Both the position numbers and the translations under genes were made by a program. A stretch of DNA of 64,000 nucleotides from Natronorubrum sediminis. GTDB taxonomy: Archaea > Halobacteriota > Halobacteria > Halobacteriales > Natrialbaceae. The notes under the pieces were generated by a model. It saw only the letters and a program-made list of their open reading frames with translations. It was not told the DNA's origin and did not search any database. The stretch spans positions 168,748 to 232,747 of the forward strand of contig NZ_FNWL01000002.1 in the NCBI RefSeq assembly GCF_900108095.1, read 5' to 3'. Within the stretch, counting starts at the first letter, position 1, and each line of letters starts with the position of its first letter. Positions 34,828-43,181 of the stretch are shown piece after piece.

Positions 34828-35306
34828 CGATGCTGATGACCACAACGGACGAACCGATCGCCAGACTCACGAGATGGCTTCGCCAGCGCCCGAACTCCAT
34901 CGAGTTCTGGGAACTCGTGGTTACCGACGAGCGACTCGTCTGTTGTTACGTCGGCCAGTCGTATCGCTCGATGCTACTGCGTGCGGACATGGGCGAACGC
35001 GAGCGCGCCACCGTCGCGGACGCCCCGATCGAGGACCTCGAGTCACTCGCCGACCAGAACTTCTCGGTGTCACTCGAGGCCCTCGAGTCGATCCGCCACG
35101 TCGAAGGGACCCGATTTCGCCGCGCCCGTCTCGAACTCGAGTGGACGGAATCCGACGGCGACCCGACCGGCTACGATGGGGATCTGACGCTCGTCAGCAC
35201 CAGTGCCGCCGAGTCACAGCGGGACGTCGTTGCCGACCTCGCGGACGATCCGCGACTCAAGGACGTTACGATCGATCTCGCCGACCACCGGTGGTCGCTT
35301 CGCTGA
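34824..35306 (+). CDS. Hypothetical protein, third gene of symporter operon
   Basis: 160 residues from ATG 34824, overlapping the symporter stop (ATGA), so probably co-translated. Soluble and acidic: RLTRWLRQRPNSIEFWELVV, CCYVGQSYRSMLLRADMGER, then a strand-rich half ending LADHRWSLR. It is not membrane-bound. Position suggests a cytosolic accessory of the transporter. I do not recognise the family. Confidence 0.75.
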   Translation: MTMLMTTTDEPIARLTRWLRQRPNSIEFWELVVTDERLVCCYVGQSYRSMLLRADMGERERATVADAPIEDLESLADQNFSVSLEALESIRHVEGTRFRRARLELEWTESDGDPTGYDGDLTLVSTSAAESQRDVVADLADDPRLKDVTIDLADHRWSLR

Positions 35307-35354
35307 CGCGCCTCGGCCAGACGGTTTTTCACGCTGAGCGATGACCGGGCACGT

Positions 35355-35966
35355 ATGGCCACGGATACATCCACCTCGGACGAGATCGAGACGACACTCT
35401 TCATCACGGTCTCTGGGCCGCCGGGGTGTGGCGCGACGACGCTCTGTGAGCGTCTCGCGGACGCGATGGGCTGTCCGTACGTCTCCGGCGGCGATATCTT
35501 CCGCGAACTCGCGGACGATCGGGAGCTGAGCCTCAACCAGTTGACGGCCCAGGCCGACACCTCCGCGGACATCGACCGCGCGATCGATCAGCGCCTCCAG
35601 CAGATCGCCGAAAAGTGGGGCATGGCGAACAAACCGTTCATCCTCGAGTCCCGCCTCGCGGGCTGGCTCGCCGGCGAACGCGCCGACCTCCGCATCTGGC
35701 TCGACGCACCAGAAGCGGTTCGCCTCGAGCGAATCGCCGACCGCGTCGAAACCGAAGCCGAGATGCGGGTACGCGAGGTCAGCGAAGCCGGCCGGTATCA
35801 GTCGTACTACGAAATCGATATCGACGACCGCGAACTCTACGATCTCAACATCAACACGGCGCGCTGGAGTAAACGCGGCGTCTTCGAACTCGTCCGGACG
35901 GCGATCGAAGAGTACGATCCGGATGCCGACGAAGGGGCATTTTCGACGCCGGACGTGAATCCGTGA
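35355..35966 (+). CDS. cmk: Cytidylate (CMP/dCMP) kinase, archaeal type
   Basis: 203 residues from ATG 35355. It phosphorylates CMP/dCMP to the diphosphates. The P-loop is VSGPPGCGATTLCERLAD (about residues 20-37), with Ala where most kinases have Lys, as usual in the archaeal Cmk family. GGDIFREL, KPFILESRLAGW, RLERIADR and SYYEIDIDDRELYDLNIN complete the fold. The stop codon lies inside the first unit of a 30-bp tandem repeat. Single gene, convergent with guaB. Confidence 0.93.
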   Translation: MATDTSTSDEIETTLFITVSGPPGCGATTLCERLADAMGCPYVSGGDIFRELADDRELSLNQLTAQADTSADIDRAIDQRLQQIAEKWGMANKPFILESRLAGWLAGERADLRIWLDAPEAVRLERIADRVETEAEMRVREVSEAGRYQSYYEIDIDDRELYDLNINTARWSKRGVFELVRTAIEEYDPDADEGAFSTPDVNP

Positions 35967-36062
35967 GGCCCGCTACCCGAGGGCGCGAACCCGTGAGGTC
36001 GGCTACCGAAGAACGTGAACCCGTGAGTTTTGCCAACGAACGAGGTGAACCCACGAGTTCGG
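35957..36062. repeat. 30-bp tandem repeat spanning the cmk stop
   Basis: Three 30-bp units (35957-35986, 35987-36016, 36017-36046) plus a 16-bp partial fourth, each starting gaaYccgtgag. Units diverge from each other by roughly a quarter to a third. Each contains the CCG-TGA that ends cmk, so the array looks like repeated duplication of the gene end. Confidence 0.8.
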
Positions 36063-36105
36063 AAGATGGAATCGGAACGAAAACGCGAAACTCGAGTTGG
36101 CCCGA

Positions 36106-37608
36106 TCAGTCGCTGTCGGGCGAGTAGTTCGGGGCTTCGTCGGTGATAACGACGTCGTGGGCGTGGCTCTCGGCCTGCCCGGCCGAGGAGACGCGGACGA
36201 ACTCGCTGCGTTGTTTGAACTCGGGAATCGTCGCCGCACCAACGTAACCCATACCCGATTGCATCCCGCCTGCAAGTTGGTGGAGTTCGGACTTGAGCGT
36301 GCCCTTGTACGGCGTCGCGGCCTCGACACCCTCCGGCACGTACTCGTCGTCTTCGTCCGGTTCGTCCTTGAGGTATCGGTCGCTGTCGCCGGATTTCATC
36401 GCGCCGACGCTGCCCATGCCGCGGTACTGTTTGTACTTCTTGCCGTTCATCGTCACGACGCGTCCAGGGGCCTCGTCGGTCCCCGCGAAGTACGAGCCGA
36501 GCATGACGGCGTTCGCGCCGGCGGCAATCGCTTTAATGGCGTCGCCGGAGTAGCGGATACCGCCGTCGGCGATCACCGGAATGTCGTGTTCACTCGCCAC
36601 GTCTGCGACCTGTGCGACCGCCGTGATCTGGGGCATCCCCGAACCGGAGACGACTCGCGTCGTACAGATCGACCCCGGTCCGATGCCGACTTTGATTCCG
36701 TCCGCGAAGTCGACGAGGTCCGCCGCCGCTTCGCGCGTCCCGACGTTCCCGACGACGACGTCCGCGTCGACGGACTCCTTGATCTCTCGAGCGCCGTCGA
36801 TGACGTTCAGGTTGTGCGCATGGGCAGTGTCGATGAACAACACGTCCGCACCCGCCTCGTCCGCGGCGGTCGCCCGTTCGTGCTCGAAGGGACTGACGGC
36901 GACGCCACAGCGGAGTCGGCCGTCGTCGTCGCGGACCGCTTCCTGGTACTCCCGGCGCTGGAGGATTCCCTGCATCGTCACGAGGCCGACGAGAAGGTTC
37001 TCGTCGTCGACGACTGGGACGCGCTCGATCTTGTGTTCGTACATCAGGTCGAACGCGTCGCGTGGATCGATATCGTCAGACGCCGTGATGACCTCGTCGG
37101 TCATCGCCGCCGTGACTTCGTCGTCCTCGTTGACCTCGAGGTGGGGCCGGATGTCCGTACTCGAGATGATTCCCAACACTTCGCCGTTCGTGTTCACGAC
37201 CGGTGCGCCGCCGACGCCCTCTCGTGCCATCCGTTCGTCGACTTCACGGACCGTCATCTCTGGGTCCGCGGTGACGACCGAATCGAGGGGGATGATGAGT
37301 TCATCCGCGCTCTTGACGCGCTCGATCTCTTCGACCATCTGGTCGACGTTCATGTTCCGGTGGAGGACGCCGAGTCCGCCGTGTCGAGCCATCGCGATGG
37401 CCATGCCACTTTCCGTGACGGTGTCCATGGCCGCCGAGAGAATCGGCACCGACACCTCGACGTTCCTCGAAACGTGTGCGGTGAGGTCCGCGTCGTCTGG
37501 TTCGACACGACTCTCTTTGGGCCGCAAGAGGACATCGTCGAACGTTAGCGCCTCCGGTACCCGTAATTTTTCAGAATAAGGCTCCTGCTCAGGGATGTCG
37601 TTCGCCAT
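36106..37608 (-). CDS. guaB: Inosine-5'-monophosphate dehydrogenase
   Basis: 500 residues from ATG 37608 ([20 protein letters not shown]). IMPDH oxidises IMP to XMP with NAD+, the committed step to GMP. Visible are the N-terminal [11 protein letters not shown], two CBS domains at about residues 110-235, [20 protein letters not shown], the catalytic-Cys loop [36 protein letters not shown], and the flap and C-terminal [20 protein letters not shown]. Length is typical. An upstream in-frame Met would add 26 unrelated residues. Confidence 0.97.
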   Translation of the reverse strand: MANDIPEQEPYSEKLRVPEALTFDDVLLRPKESRVEPDDADLTAHVSRNVEVSVPILSAAMDTVTESGMAIAMARHGGLGVLHRNMNVDQMVEEIERVKSADELIIPLDSVVTADPEMTVREVDERMAREGVGGAPVVNTNGEVLGIISSTDIRPHLEVNEDDEVTAAMTDEVITASDDIDPRDAFDLMYEHKIERVPVVDDENLLVGLVTMQGILQRREYQEAVRDDDGRLRCGVAVSPFEHERATAADEAGADVLFIDTAHAHNLNVIDGAREIKESVDADVVVGNVGTREAAADLVDFADGIKVGIGPGSICTTRVVSGSGMPQITAVAQVADVASEHDIPVIADGGIRYSGDAIKAIAAGANAVMLGSYFAGTDEAPGRVVTMNGKKYKQYRGMGSVGAMKSGDSDRYLKDEPDEDDEYVPEGVEAATPYKGTLKSELHQLAGGMQSGMGYVGAATIPEFKQRSEFVRVSSAGQAESHAHDVVITDEAPNYSPDSD

Positions 37609-37887
37609 GTAAACCGTCGGAAGCCGCGACGCAAAAACGTTGCGAGATGGCTGCCCTGAACGATTCGGTCGCCCTCGAGTCTGCACTCGCCTCGCGCTGT
37701 GAGGGAGAGGGTGTCCGATAGTGTGGCCAAGTTCCGATTTGTCTAAAATACCGTCGATTTAGTACACAAAGTAAATCCCAGATGTGTGCATTCTGCTCCG
37801 GGTCTGCACCCCAGTGGTGAGATAGTGACGGGTTGTGAAACGGGTTCTCACACAACGTTTATTGAGAATCCGGTCGTCCGATCCAGT
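37609..37887. promoter_or_regulatory. Divergent promoter region of guaB and the DUF5794-type gene
   Basis: No gene is supported. A strong TATA-like TTTATTG at 37858-37864 precedes the ATG at 37888 by 27 bp. The guaB side lacks an obvious leaderless element. Confidence 0.45.
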
Positions 37888-38091
37888 ATGTACACTGTGA
37901 GTTTCAGTGAAAACCGAACCGCTGGCCTGACGAGCGTCGACTGTGACGCCGCCAAATTCCAGTTCGGTAAATTTACACCAAAACTCACAGCACGAGGCCC
38001 TAATCCAGTGCGCTGGTTCCTTCCACACCAGTCCGTACGGGACCGACTCCCCTATTACCCGCCGGCCTCGGGTCATGGCCACCAGCCCTGA
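37888..38091 (+). CDS. Candidate small protein (67 residues) ahead of the membrane-protein gene
   Basis: ATG 37888 sits 27 bp after TTTATTG, the best leaderless promoter in this spacer, and the frame ends at 38091, three bases before the next ATG. The sequence begins MYTVSFSENRTAGLTSVDCD and is basic and Pro-rich, unlike typical haloarchaeal proteins, so it may be a young ORF or a transcribed leader. No family recognised. Confidence 0.4.
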   Translation: MYTVSFSENRTAGLTSVDCDAAKFQFGKFTPKLTARGPNPVRWFLPHQSVRDRLPYYPPASGHGHQP

Positions 38092-38094
38092 CCA

Positions 38095-39015
38095 ATGAGT
38101 ACCTCACGACACCCGGTTGCCCTTCGCCTCGAGGGATTCGTCGGTGGTGACACCCGCTTATTAGCGCTCGTAATGATGCTCCCGCTCATCGACGGGGTGT
38201 TTCCGGCGTTAATCCTTGCGGGTGCACTCGACGATCCGTTAGGAGCCGTCCAGGTCGGTCTGTTGATCTTCGGCGGAAGTGCAACGGTCGCCGTCATTCT
38301 CGCCGAGATGACCGGCGGACCCCGCGAGCAAGCGATGATCGTCCTGCTGGTGGGCATCCCACTCATCGTGCTCGCGGCAATACAGGCGGCCCTCGCGCCG
38401 GCGATCGGAAGCGTCCTCGACATCGTCATCTTCGAGCGATTCGCAGCACTCGTCATCGTCGCCATCGCAGCCAAGACGGCGAGCGCGACGATCGGTGACT
38501 ACCTCCCGAACCCGATGGTCATCATCGGCCTCGGACTCGTCGCCAGTATCGATCCAAACGGGGCCGCATTCACCGTCATGGACGACCCTGCACTCGTCGC
38601 AAACGCCACCCTCGCTGCGGTCGTCGGCGTGGCGTTCGCACTCGCCATCGCCCTCAGCGGCCCGTACCTGCGCGAGTGCATGGACATCGATCGCTTCCGC
38701 TTCGGTAGCGCCGTCGCACTCGGCTTGCTCCCCCTCTCGATGCTCGGGATGGCCTTCGGACAGGCCCCGCTGGCCGCCCTCATCGTCGCGGGCGTATTCG
38801 CCATCGACCTCCCACTCGACTCGAGCGACGACGCGAACGATGCCACCGACGGTGATTCACCGACCTCGAGTCTGGGTGCGCTCACCGACGGCGGCGACTC
38901 GGATTCGGAGTTCGATCTCGAGACGGAAGCGAACGAGGACGACGGTGACTCGGACCCCGGCCCCTACCCCGGAGACGACTCGACCGACACCAACGGGCGC
39001 GCCCCGTGGCTCTAA
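38095..39015 (+). CDS. Polytopic membrane protein (DUF5794-like) with acidic tail
   Basis: 306 residues from ATG 38095. About seven hydrophobic segments occupy residues 20-240 (LALVMMLPLIDGVFPALILA, VGLLIFGGSATVAVILAEMT, LGLLPLSMLGMAFGQAPLAA), followed by a ~65-residue Asp/Glu/Ser cytosolic tail. I associate it with the haloarchaeal DUF5794 family, of unknown function. It ends 45 bp before tRNA-Trp and so directly flanks the provirus insertion. Confidence 0.78.
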   Translation: MSTSRHPVALRLEGFVGGDTRLLALVMMLPLIDGVFPALILAGALDDPLGAVQVGLLIFGGSATVAVILAEMTGGPREQAMIVLLVGIPLIVLAAIQAALAPAIGSVLDIVIFERFAALVIVAIAAKTASATIGDYLPNPMVIIGLGLVASIDPNGAAFTVMDDPALVANATLAAVVGVAFALAIALSGPYLRECMDIDRFRFGSAVALGLLPLSMLGMAFGQAPLAALIVAGVFAIDLPLDSSDDANDATDGDSPTSSLGALTDGGDSDSEFDLETEANEDDGDSDPGPYPGDDSTDTNGRAPWL

Positions 39016-39060
39016 TCGAATCGAAACCACTTTAGGCAGGATAGCCCAACTGAGACTCGA

Positions 39061-39237
39061 GGGGTCGTGGCCAAGCCAGGGATGGCGACTGACTCCAGAG
39101 GCTACGGCGCCCGGGACGACACTCCAGAACTGATATACTGATCGGACACCTGATCAGTGTCCGTGTGATGACCCTCTGGAGTTCCGAGGCGCACCGGAGA
39201 TATCAGTCGATCGGGGGTTCAAATCCCTCCGACCCCA
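39061..39237 (+). tRNA. tRNA-Trp (anticodon CCA) with intron; provirus attachment site
   Basis: Acceptor GGGGTCG (39061-39067) pairs with CGACCCC (39230-39236), with discriminator A at 39237. The anticodon stem ACTGA/TCAGT encloses C-T-CCA-G and an intron of about 103 nt. Removing the intron leaves a 74-nt tRNA. tRNA-Trp introns are general in haloarchaea. The last 13 bases plus one form the left attachment site of the element. Confidence 0.95.
39099..39201 (+). ncRNA. tRNA-Trp intron with C/D-box guide features
   Basis: About 103 nt between positions 37 and 38. It holds a box C GTGATGA (39165-39171) and several CTGA box-D candidates (39130, 39138, 39150). Haloarchaeal tRNA-Trp introns are known to act as C/D guides for 2'-O-methylation of their own tRNA; these boxes fit that role. 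Confidence 0.7.
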
Positions 39238-39238
39238 T
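39225..39238 (+). repeat. attL core (in tRNA-Trp)
   Basis: ccctccgaccccat, comprising the acceptor end and discriminator of tRNA-Trp plus one base; exact match to 57776-57789. Integration keeps the tRNA intact. Confidence 0.85.
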
Positions 39239-39249
39239 GTGAAATAAAA

Positions 39250-39272
39250 GGCGAGAGCCGTTCTCTCTCGCC
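39250..39272. terminator. Hairpin just inside attL
   Basis: ggcgagag (39250-39257) and ctctcgcc (39265-39272) form a perfect 8-bp stem with a 7-nt loop, 13 bp after tRNA-Trp. It may terminate the tRNA transcript or be part of the recombinase site. Confidence 0.45.
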
Positions 39273-39296
39273 ATTTCGACACTTCTTCCTTAGCGG

Positions 39297-39539
39297 GTGG
39301 TCTGCGTGACGACCGCGCCCTGGCCGTCGACTGGAACTGAGTCGACGTGCCGCCATTGCGGGTCGTACGTCACCGACCAATTCGGCCGTGTGTTCGGTGA
39401 CGGCGACGATCGCGTTCACCGCTGTCGCCACTGCGATTCCTACCGGCGCATCCAGCGCGGCTCTGCAGCTGGGATAGCGGTCGGCGTTCCAGATCCAGAG
39501 ACGACACCCGGCCACCACGGGGGTGGGTCGGATGTCTGA
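39297..39539 (+). CDS. Small zinc-finger protein (provirus)
   Basis: 80 residues from GTG 39297 (a second GTG at 39306 is as likely). The core STCRHCGSYVTDQFGRVFGD followed by VHRCRHCDSY has two CxHC knuckles around an RVFGD segment, a pattern I know from small haloarchaeal zinc-finger proteins linked to proviruses and nrdR-like contexts. It is the first gene of the overlapped plus-strand operon; its stop overlaps the J-domain gene by 8 bp. Probable role: nucleic-acid or protein binding during early expression. Confidence 0.7.
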   Translation: MVCVTTAPWPSTGTESTCRHCGSYVTDQFGRVFGDGDDRVHRCRHCDSYRRIQRGSAAGIAVGVPDPETTPGHHGGGSDV

Positions 39540-40128
39540 GCGCCTCGAGTGGCCTGCCGGATTCGAGCGAACGCCGACGGACGACCAAACACGGAATCGG
39601 AACTTCGATGTCTCGCTGTCGCAGGCGTTCGACGATCTCGAGGCGGAACTCTCGCGCCTCGAGGTCGACAGTTTCCGCTACTCGTTCGACGCCAACCAGC
39701 GAAAGAGCGACCAGCGGCCGTACTCGCGAGCGAACCCCGACAGTCCTGCGTTTGTGCTTCGCTGGAGTATGAGCGGCGAGCAGTACGCCGTTGCCTGTGA
39801 CCGGTTCTCGCGGCTCCGCGACAACGTGCGCACCGTCGGGCTGTACGTCCGCGAGAAGCGTAAGATGGAACAGCGGCCAGTCGTCACCGGCGAGTCCGAG
39901 TTCGCGAACGCGCGACTCCCACCGGCCGACGACGAACCGATTGCGGCTCGCGAACCACCACACGAAATTTTGGACGTCGATTCGAACGCGAGTGCTTCCG
40001 AGGTTCGGCGTGCCTTCCGCGAGCAGGTCAAAGACGCCCATCCCGACAACGGCGGGAGTTCGGCTGAATTCCAGCGTCTCACGGCTGCAAAAGAGGCCCT
40101 GACGACCGAGGACGGTGGTTCACGATGA
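39532..40128 (+). CDS. J-domain protein (provirus)
   Basis: 198 residues from ATG 39532 (MSERLEWPAGFERTPTDDQT). Residues ~1-135 are an unknown alpha/beta domain (FDVSLSQAFDDLEAELSRLE, FVLRWSMSGEQYAVACDRFS). Residues ~145-192 are a J-domain (PPHEILDVDSNASASEVRRA, then DAHPDNGG) with the HPD tripeptide that stimulates Hsp70 ATPase. It could recruit host DnaK to viral replication or assembly complexes. The ATG of the next gene overlaps its stop. Confidence 0.82.
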   Translation: MSERLEWPAGFERTPTDDQTRNRNFDVSLSQAFDDLEAELSRLEVDSFRYSFDANQRKSDQRPYSRANPDSPAFVLRWSMSGEQYAVACDRFSRLRDNVRTVGLYVREKRKMEQRPVVTGESEFANARLPPADDEPIAAREPPHEILDVDSNASASEVRRAFREQVKDAHPDNGGSSAEFQRLTAAKEALTTEDGGSR

Positions 40129-40397
40129 CCCACTTCGTCCCGGCCAGCGAACTCTATCATGTCGAGAGTGGGACGCCCATAGCCCATCCAGCCCATCAAG
40201 CGACCGACGCCGACGTGAAGCGTGCGCTCGAGGCCGAAGGAGATCGGGAGGTCTGTACCGACGGTGGCACCGACTCGAGGGATACTAATCGCTGGGACAC
40301 CCCGTGTGGGGTTCATCACGGCTACGTGTTTCTTGCCGGTGCGTGCGCTGGCGCAGCTGCGGTTTTGAGTCTAATCGTGGTGGTCGGCGGTGTCTGA
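40125..40397 (+). CDS. Small protein with C-terminal membrane anchor (provirus)
   Basis: 90 residues from ATG 40125, overlapping the J-domain stop by 4 bp. A soluble N-terminal part (ASELYHVESGTPIAHPAHQA) precedes a single C-terminal TM (VFLAGACAGAAAVLSLIVVV). The next gene starts inside it. No family recognised. Confidence 0.65.
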   Translation: MTHFVPASELYHVESGTPIAHPAHQATDADVKRALEAEGDREVCTDGGTDSRDTNRWDTPCGVHHGYVFLAGACAGAAAVLSLIVVVGGV

Positions 40398-40623
40398 GCG
40401 CGATACTTGCCGATGCGACGAACTCGAGGAGCGTGTTGAAGAACTCGAGTCGATCATCAACCGCGAACTCGGTTACAGTCTCGGCCAACTCCCGTTAGAA
40501 CTGCAGTCCGTCTATTGCGACTGTGGCGAGTCGTTTGAAGTGAACCTCGTGAACGGGCTGGTTTGCCCCGAGTGCAATCGCACACACGGCACGGATGCTG
40601 ACCGCCAGCGGGGTGAACAATGA
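40390..40623 (+). CDS. Coiled-coil zinc-ribbon protein (provirus)
   Basis: 77 residues from GTG 40390, 8-bp overlap with the previous gene. SERDTCRCDELEERVEELES forms a short coiled coil preceded by a CxC pair; the second half has YCDCGESFEVN and LVCPECNRTH, a four-Cys zinc ribbon. It is probably a dimeric nucleic-acid-binding accessory. The stop overlaps the next ATG. Confidence 0.7.
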   Translation: MSERDTCRCDELEERVEELESIINRELGYSLGQLPLELQSVYCDCGESFEVNLVNGLVCPECNRTHGTDADRQRGEQ

Positions 40624-40739
40624 CTCGAGTCGTCGAGTCCGACGAGTGCGAGCGGTGTGACGCGACGGTCGACGCCACCCATCGCCTGTGCAGTGACTGT
40701 GCTCGAGAGGTCCGCCGTGCTCGAGGTGGTCCGCTGTGA
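40620..40739 (+). CDS. 39-residue zinc-finger miniprotein (provirus)
   Basis: ATG 40620 overlaps the previous stop (ATGA) and TGA 40739 overlaps the next GTG. MTRVVESDECERCDATVDAT is followed by HRLCSDCAREVRRARGG. Two CxxC pairs give one zinc site, and the tail is basic. Translational coupling on both sides supports it as real despite its length. Confidence 0.65.
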   Translation: MTRVVESDECERCDATVDATHRLCSDCAREVRRARGGPL

Positions 40740-41257
40740 GTTCACGCACGTCGGAACTCGAGAGTTCGAAAGCGAGCGGCGAATTCCTCGAAGCCGAGTT
40801 GGTCCAGGTCGTCGACGGCCTCGAGTACGTCGGTGATCGAACGGCCACCTGGCACGACGCGAGGACAACAGCTGTCCTCGACGCGAGTCGGGCGCTCCCG
40901 TTCTACGGGATCGTGCTCGTCGAGCCCGAGACGCCGATCGAAATCAAAGGCTGCCAGATCGAAACGAGCAACGGCGACCGATCGACACGCGGCCGCTTCT
41001 ACGTCAAGCGCGAGGCACACGAGCAACTGCTCGAGGCGGCCGGGATGTACCTGTTCGTCGTCTACCTCCCGCGGCCGGGACTCCCTCAGGTCGCGCGAGC
41101 ACTGGTGCCGGCGAGCCTGGTCGACGAGTTGCTGGCCGGACGGTGGTACGCGGTCGGCGGCTCACGTTCCGAGCAGGAGGTTGCGAAACTCGCCTGGTCG
41201 CACGTGATCGATCCGACCGGCGTTGATCCGTCGGTCACCGTCGGGTGGTCGCCGTGA
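40736..41257 (+). CDS. PD-(D/E)XK nuclease-like protein A (provirus)
   Basis: 173 residues from GTG 40736, overlapping the upstream stop. Residues ~38-43 read TWHDAR and residues ~70-75 TPIEIK, the D...E-x-K spacing of PD-(D/E)XK (resolvase-like) folds, followed by IETSNGDRSTRGRFYVK and LEAAGMYLFVVYLPRPG. The same blocks occur in the minus-strand protein ending at 46235, so the element has two paralogues. Likely a DNA-end or junction-processing protein; activity unproven. Confidence 0.72.
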   Translation: MSSRTSELESSKASGEFLEAELVQVVDGLEYVGDRTATWHDARTTAVLDASRALPFYGIVLVEPETPIEIKGCQIETSNGDRSTRGRFYVKREAHEQLLEAAGMYLFVVYLPRPGLPQVARALVPASLVDELLAGRWYAVGGSRSEQEVAKLAWSHVIDPTGVDPSVTVGWSP

Positions 41258-41541
41258 GTACCGACGCCGACCGGAATCTCGAGGGTGAGTTAGCGAGCGC
41301 GTCCGCTGGACAGGTCGGTATCCCTGTCGACGCGATTTGCGTGGGCTGTGGGCGGACGCGCGTCAAACGCGCTCGTCCCGCGGAGATGGATCAGCCGGTT
41401 CACGTCGATCCGACCGACCTCGAGGCGAGTGACCTCACGTCGTTCAAGCACGTCTGCCACCGCTGTCAGAGCGCGACGTGGTGGAATCCGGTTGCGGTCC
41501 TGACCGGACTGCTCGAGTCCGAAGGGGGTGAGCAAGAGTGA
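41254..41541 (+). CDS. Zinc-ribbon protein (provirus)
   Basis: 95 residues from GTG 41254, overlapping the previous stop (GTGA). After a polar start, ICVGCGRTRVKRARPAEMDQ and HVCHRCQSATWWN supply two Cys pairs for a zinc ribbon. Its stop overlaps the start of the 547-residue protein, so it probably acts with it. Confidence 0.68.
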   Translation: MSTDADRNLEGELASASAGQVGIPVDAICVGCGRTRVKRARPAEMDQPVHVDPTDLEASDLTSFKHVCHRCQSATWWNPVAVLTGLLESEGGEQE

Positions 41542-43181
41542 ACGCCGATCACCCGGCGACCGCGGCACACGAGATTCGCGGCTATCTCACCTACAGCGAC
41601 TACGGCGATTCGCCGTACTGGCAGTGGGGAAAGGTCGTCGCCGCATTCGACGGCGGCCGGAAAGACATCAACCTCGAGCTCGACGGTGAACGGTGGGTCG
41701 TCTCGGTTGGCTACCAGAACGGTGGCCTCGAGCCCCGCCCGTCCGATCCGATCGACGGGAACCTTCGCGAGTACCGCGTCACCGCACACGGCGAGGAGGA
41801 GCGCAAACTACCACTGTTGATTCAGCCCCGACTCGACTGGGACGCCGAACGCCGCCCCCAGTCGGTCCCGGCCGACCTTGGGCTCGCGACGAACGTCAAA
41901 CTCGAGCAGTGCGTGAACCTCGAGCCCGCGGAGATTGAAGACCTCATCCCGCGTGTGTTGCGGTTGATCGCCGAGAAGGCGGGTGTCGACTGGCACCCGA
42001 ACTATTTCACCGGCACACCGCACGAGTATTCGTCCGTCACACAGTACGAGCGCTACCTTCGCGTGATGCGCGAATTCGGGCGGAAGATCGTCAACAGCGA
42101 CGGAATCTTTCACCGACTGTTCCATCTACTCGCCGACCAGGAAGGCTCGAAGATCGTCTTCTCAGCCGACAATCGGGATGTCGTTGGATACAACCACCAG
42201 TTGCAGCTACCGACTCGCGCGGTTTCCGATATGTTTCCGGACGGCACGCGCCACGGAATGCAGCTGAAACACTACCACCCCGAGCACGTTCGGAAAGACG
42301 AGAAAACCGACGACGGGGAGACAGACCCGCTGTACCACCCGAAACTCGGTGCGTTGTTCAAGAAGGGGCTCAACGACGAATCGATCCGCTGGCACGAGAT
42401 CGACGACCTAACCCAGGAACTCGAGGAGACGCTGGTCAACGTGCTCGAATGGGCGGACATCCCGACAAAGGGCTCAACGTCGTTCATCTCGGATTGGCAC
42501 TTCGACGCGAACAGCCGATCGGAGCAAGACGTAGCACTGTTCGAAGATCCGACGCCAGCAGTGGAGGCCAGTCAGGAATCGGTCTTAATCTCGACGTTGA
42601 CCCGTCTCTCCGACCGGGACACCGACGTACTCGAGCGAGTCGTACGAACGGACGGCGGGCTGCACGTCGGCGAGATCGCGACCGAAACCGAGTGGTCGAC
42701 GTCGACGATTTACCGAGCGCTTCGAAAACTCGACGACCTGCTCGAGAACGAGAACGGAAACGTCTCGTTCATCTCGGCGAAGATTCGCGATCGCGTTCGT
42801 GAACTCGTCAGCCAGCTCGACGAGACGGTTGAAGCTACCACACGAATTATAGAAGACACGCTTCGGGTCGATCCACGCGACCTCGAGCGCCAGGGTCGTG
42901 CCTGGCAGAACTGGCTGACCCGCTACGGTGCCGAATTGGTTCGTGACGGTGAGCAACCCAGCGAGAACGCGAAAATTCGCCTTCGAGAGATCCTCTCTGT
43001 ATACAAATCCGATTCGTACGAGAACATCGGTGAAATCCTCGAGTACGGTAAAATCTCGTGGATCAAAGCAGGCCGTGATCCGGCTGTCTTCGAGAATGCG
43101 ACGGTTGTCTTCGACGATCCCGAGGGAACCACGGTTGCGAACAAAGCGCGGCTGTTGATTTCGAAGTACGCGCCGGGCTGA
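41538..43181 (+). CDS. Large provirus protein with winged helix; candidate replication protein
   Basis: 547 residues from GTG 41538, 4-bp overlap with the zinc-ribbon gene. The N-terminal ~330 residues are alpha/beta with no ATPase motif (WQWGKVVAAFDGGRKDINLE, LIPRVLRLIAEKAGVDWHPN, HHYHP-type His-rich LKHYHPEHVRKDE). Residues ~365-415 form a winged helix (VVRTDGGLHVGEIATETEWS, TIYRALRKLDDL). Proteins of this layout end the early operon in haloarchaeal proviruses. Replication initiation is inferred from position; no polymerase, helicase or rolling-circle motif was found. Confidence 0.7.
   Translation: MNADHPATAAHEIRGYLTYSDYGDSPYWQWGKVVAAFDGGRKDINLELDGERWVVSVGYQNGGLEPRPSDPIDGNLREYRVTAHGEEERKLPLLIQPRLDWDAERRPQSVPADLGLATNVKLEQCVNLEPAEIEDLIPRVLRLIAEKAGVDWHPNYFTGTPHEYSSVTQYERYLRVMREFGRKIVNSDGIFHRLFHLLADQEGSKIVFSADNRDVVGYNHQLQLPTRAVSDMFPDGTRHGMQLKHYHPEHVRKDEKTDDGETDPLYHPKLGALFKKGLNDESIRWHEIDDLTQELEETLVNVLEWADIPTKGSTSFISDWHFDANSRSEQDVALFEDPTPAVEASQESVLISTLTRLSDRDTDVLERVVRTDGGLHVGEIATETEWSTSTIYRALRKLDDLLENENGNVSFISAKIRDRVRELVSQLDETVEATTRIIEDTLRVDPRDLERQGRAWQNWLTRYGAELVRDGEQPSENAKIRLREILSVYKSDSYENIGEILEYGKISWIKAGRDPAVFENATVVFDDPEGTTVANKARLLISKYAPG

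Noticed and set aside
35957-36062. CRISPR array
   Set aside because: 30-bp units are contiguous and diverged, with no spacers and no cas genes nearby.
36097-37548. 483-codon plus-strand frame opposite guaB
   Set aside because: guaB is unambiguous; the opposite frame has no recognisable features.
39061-39237. Degenerate tRNA because of unusual 177-nt length
   Set aside because: Removing a 103-nt intron restores a normal tRNA-Trp; such introns are standard in haloarchaea.
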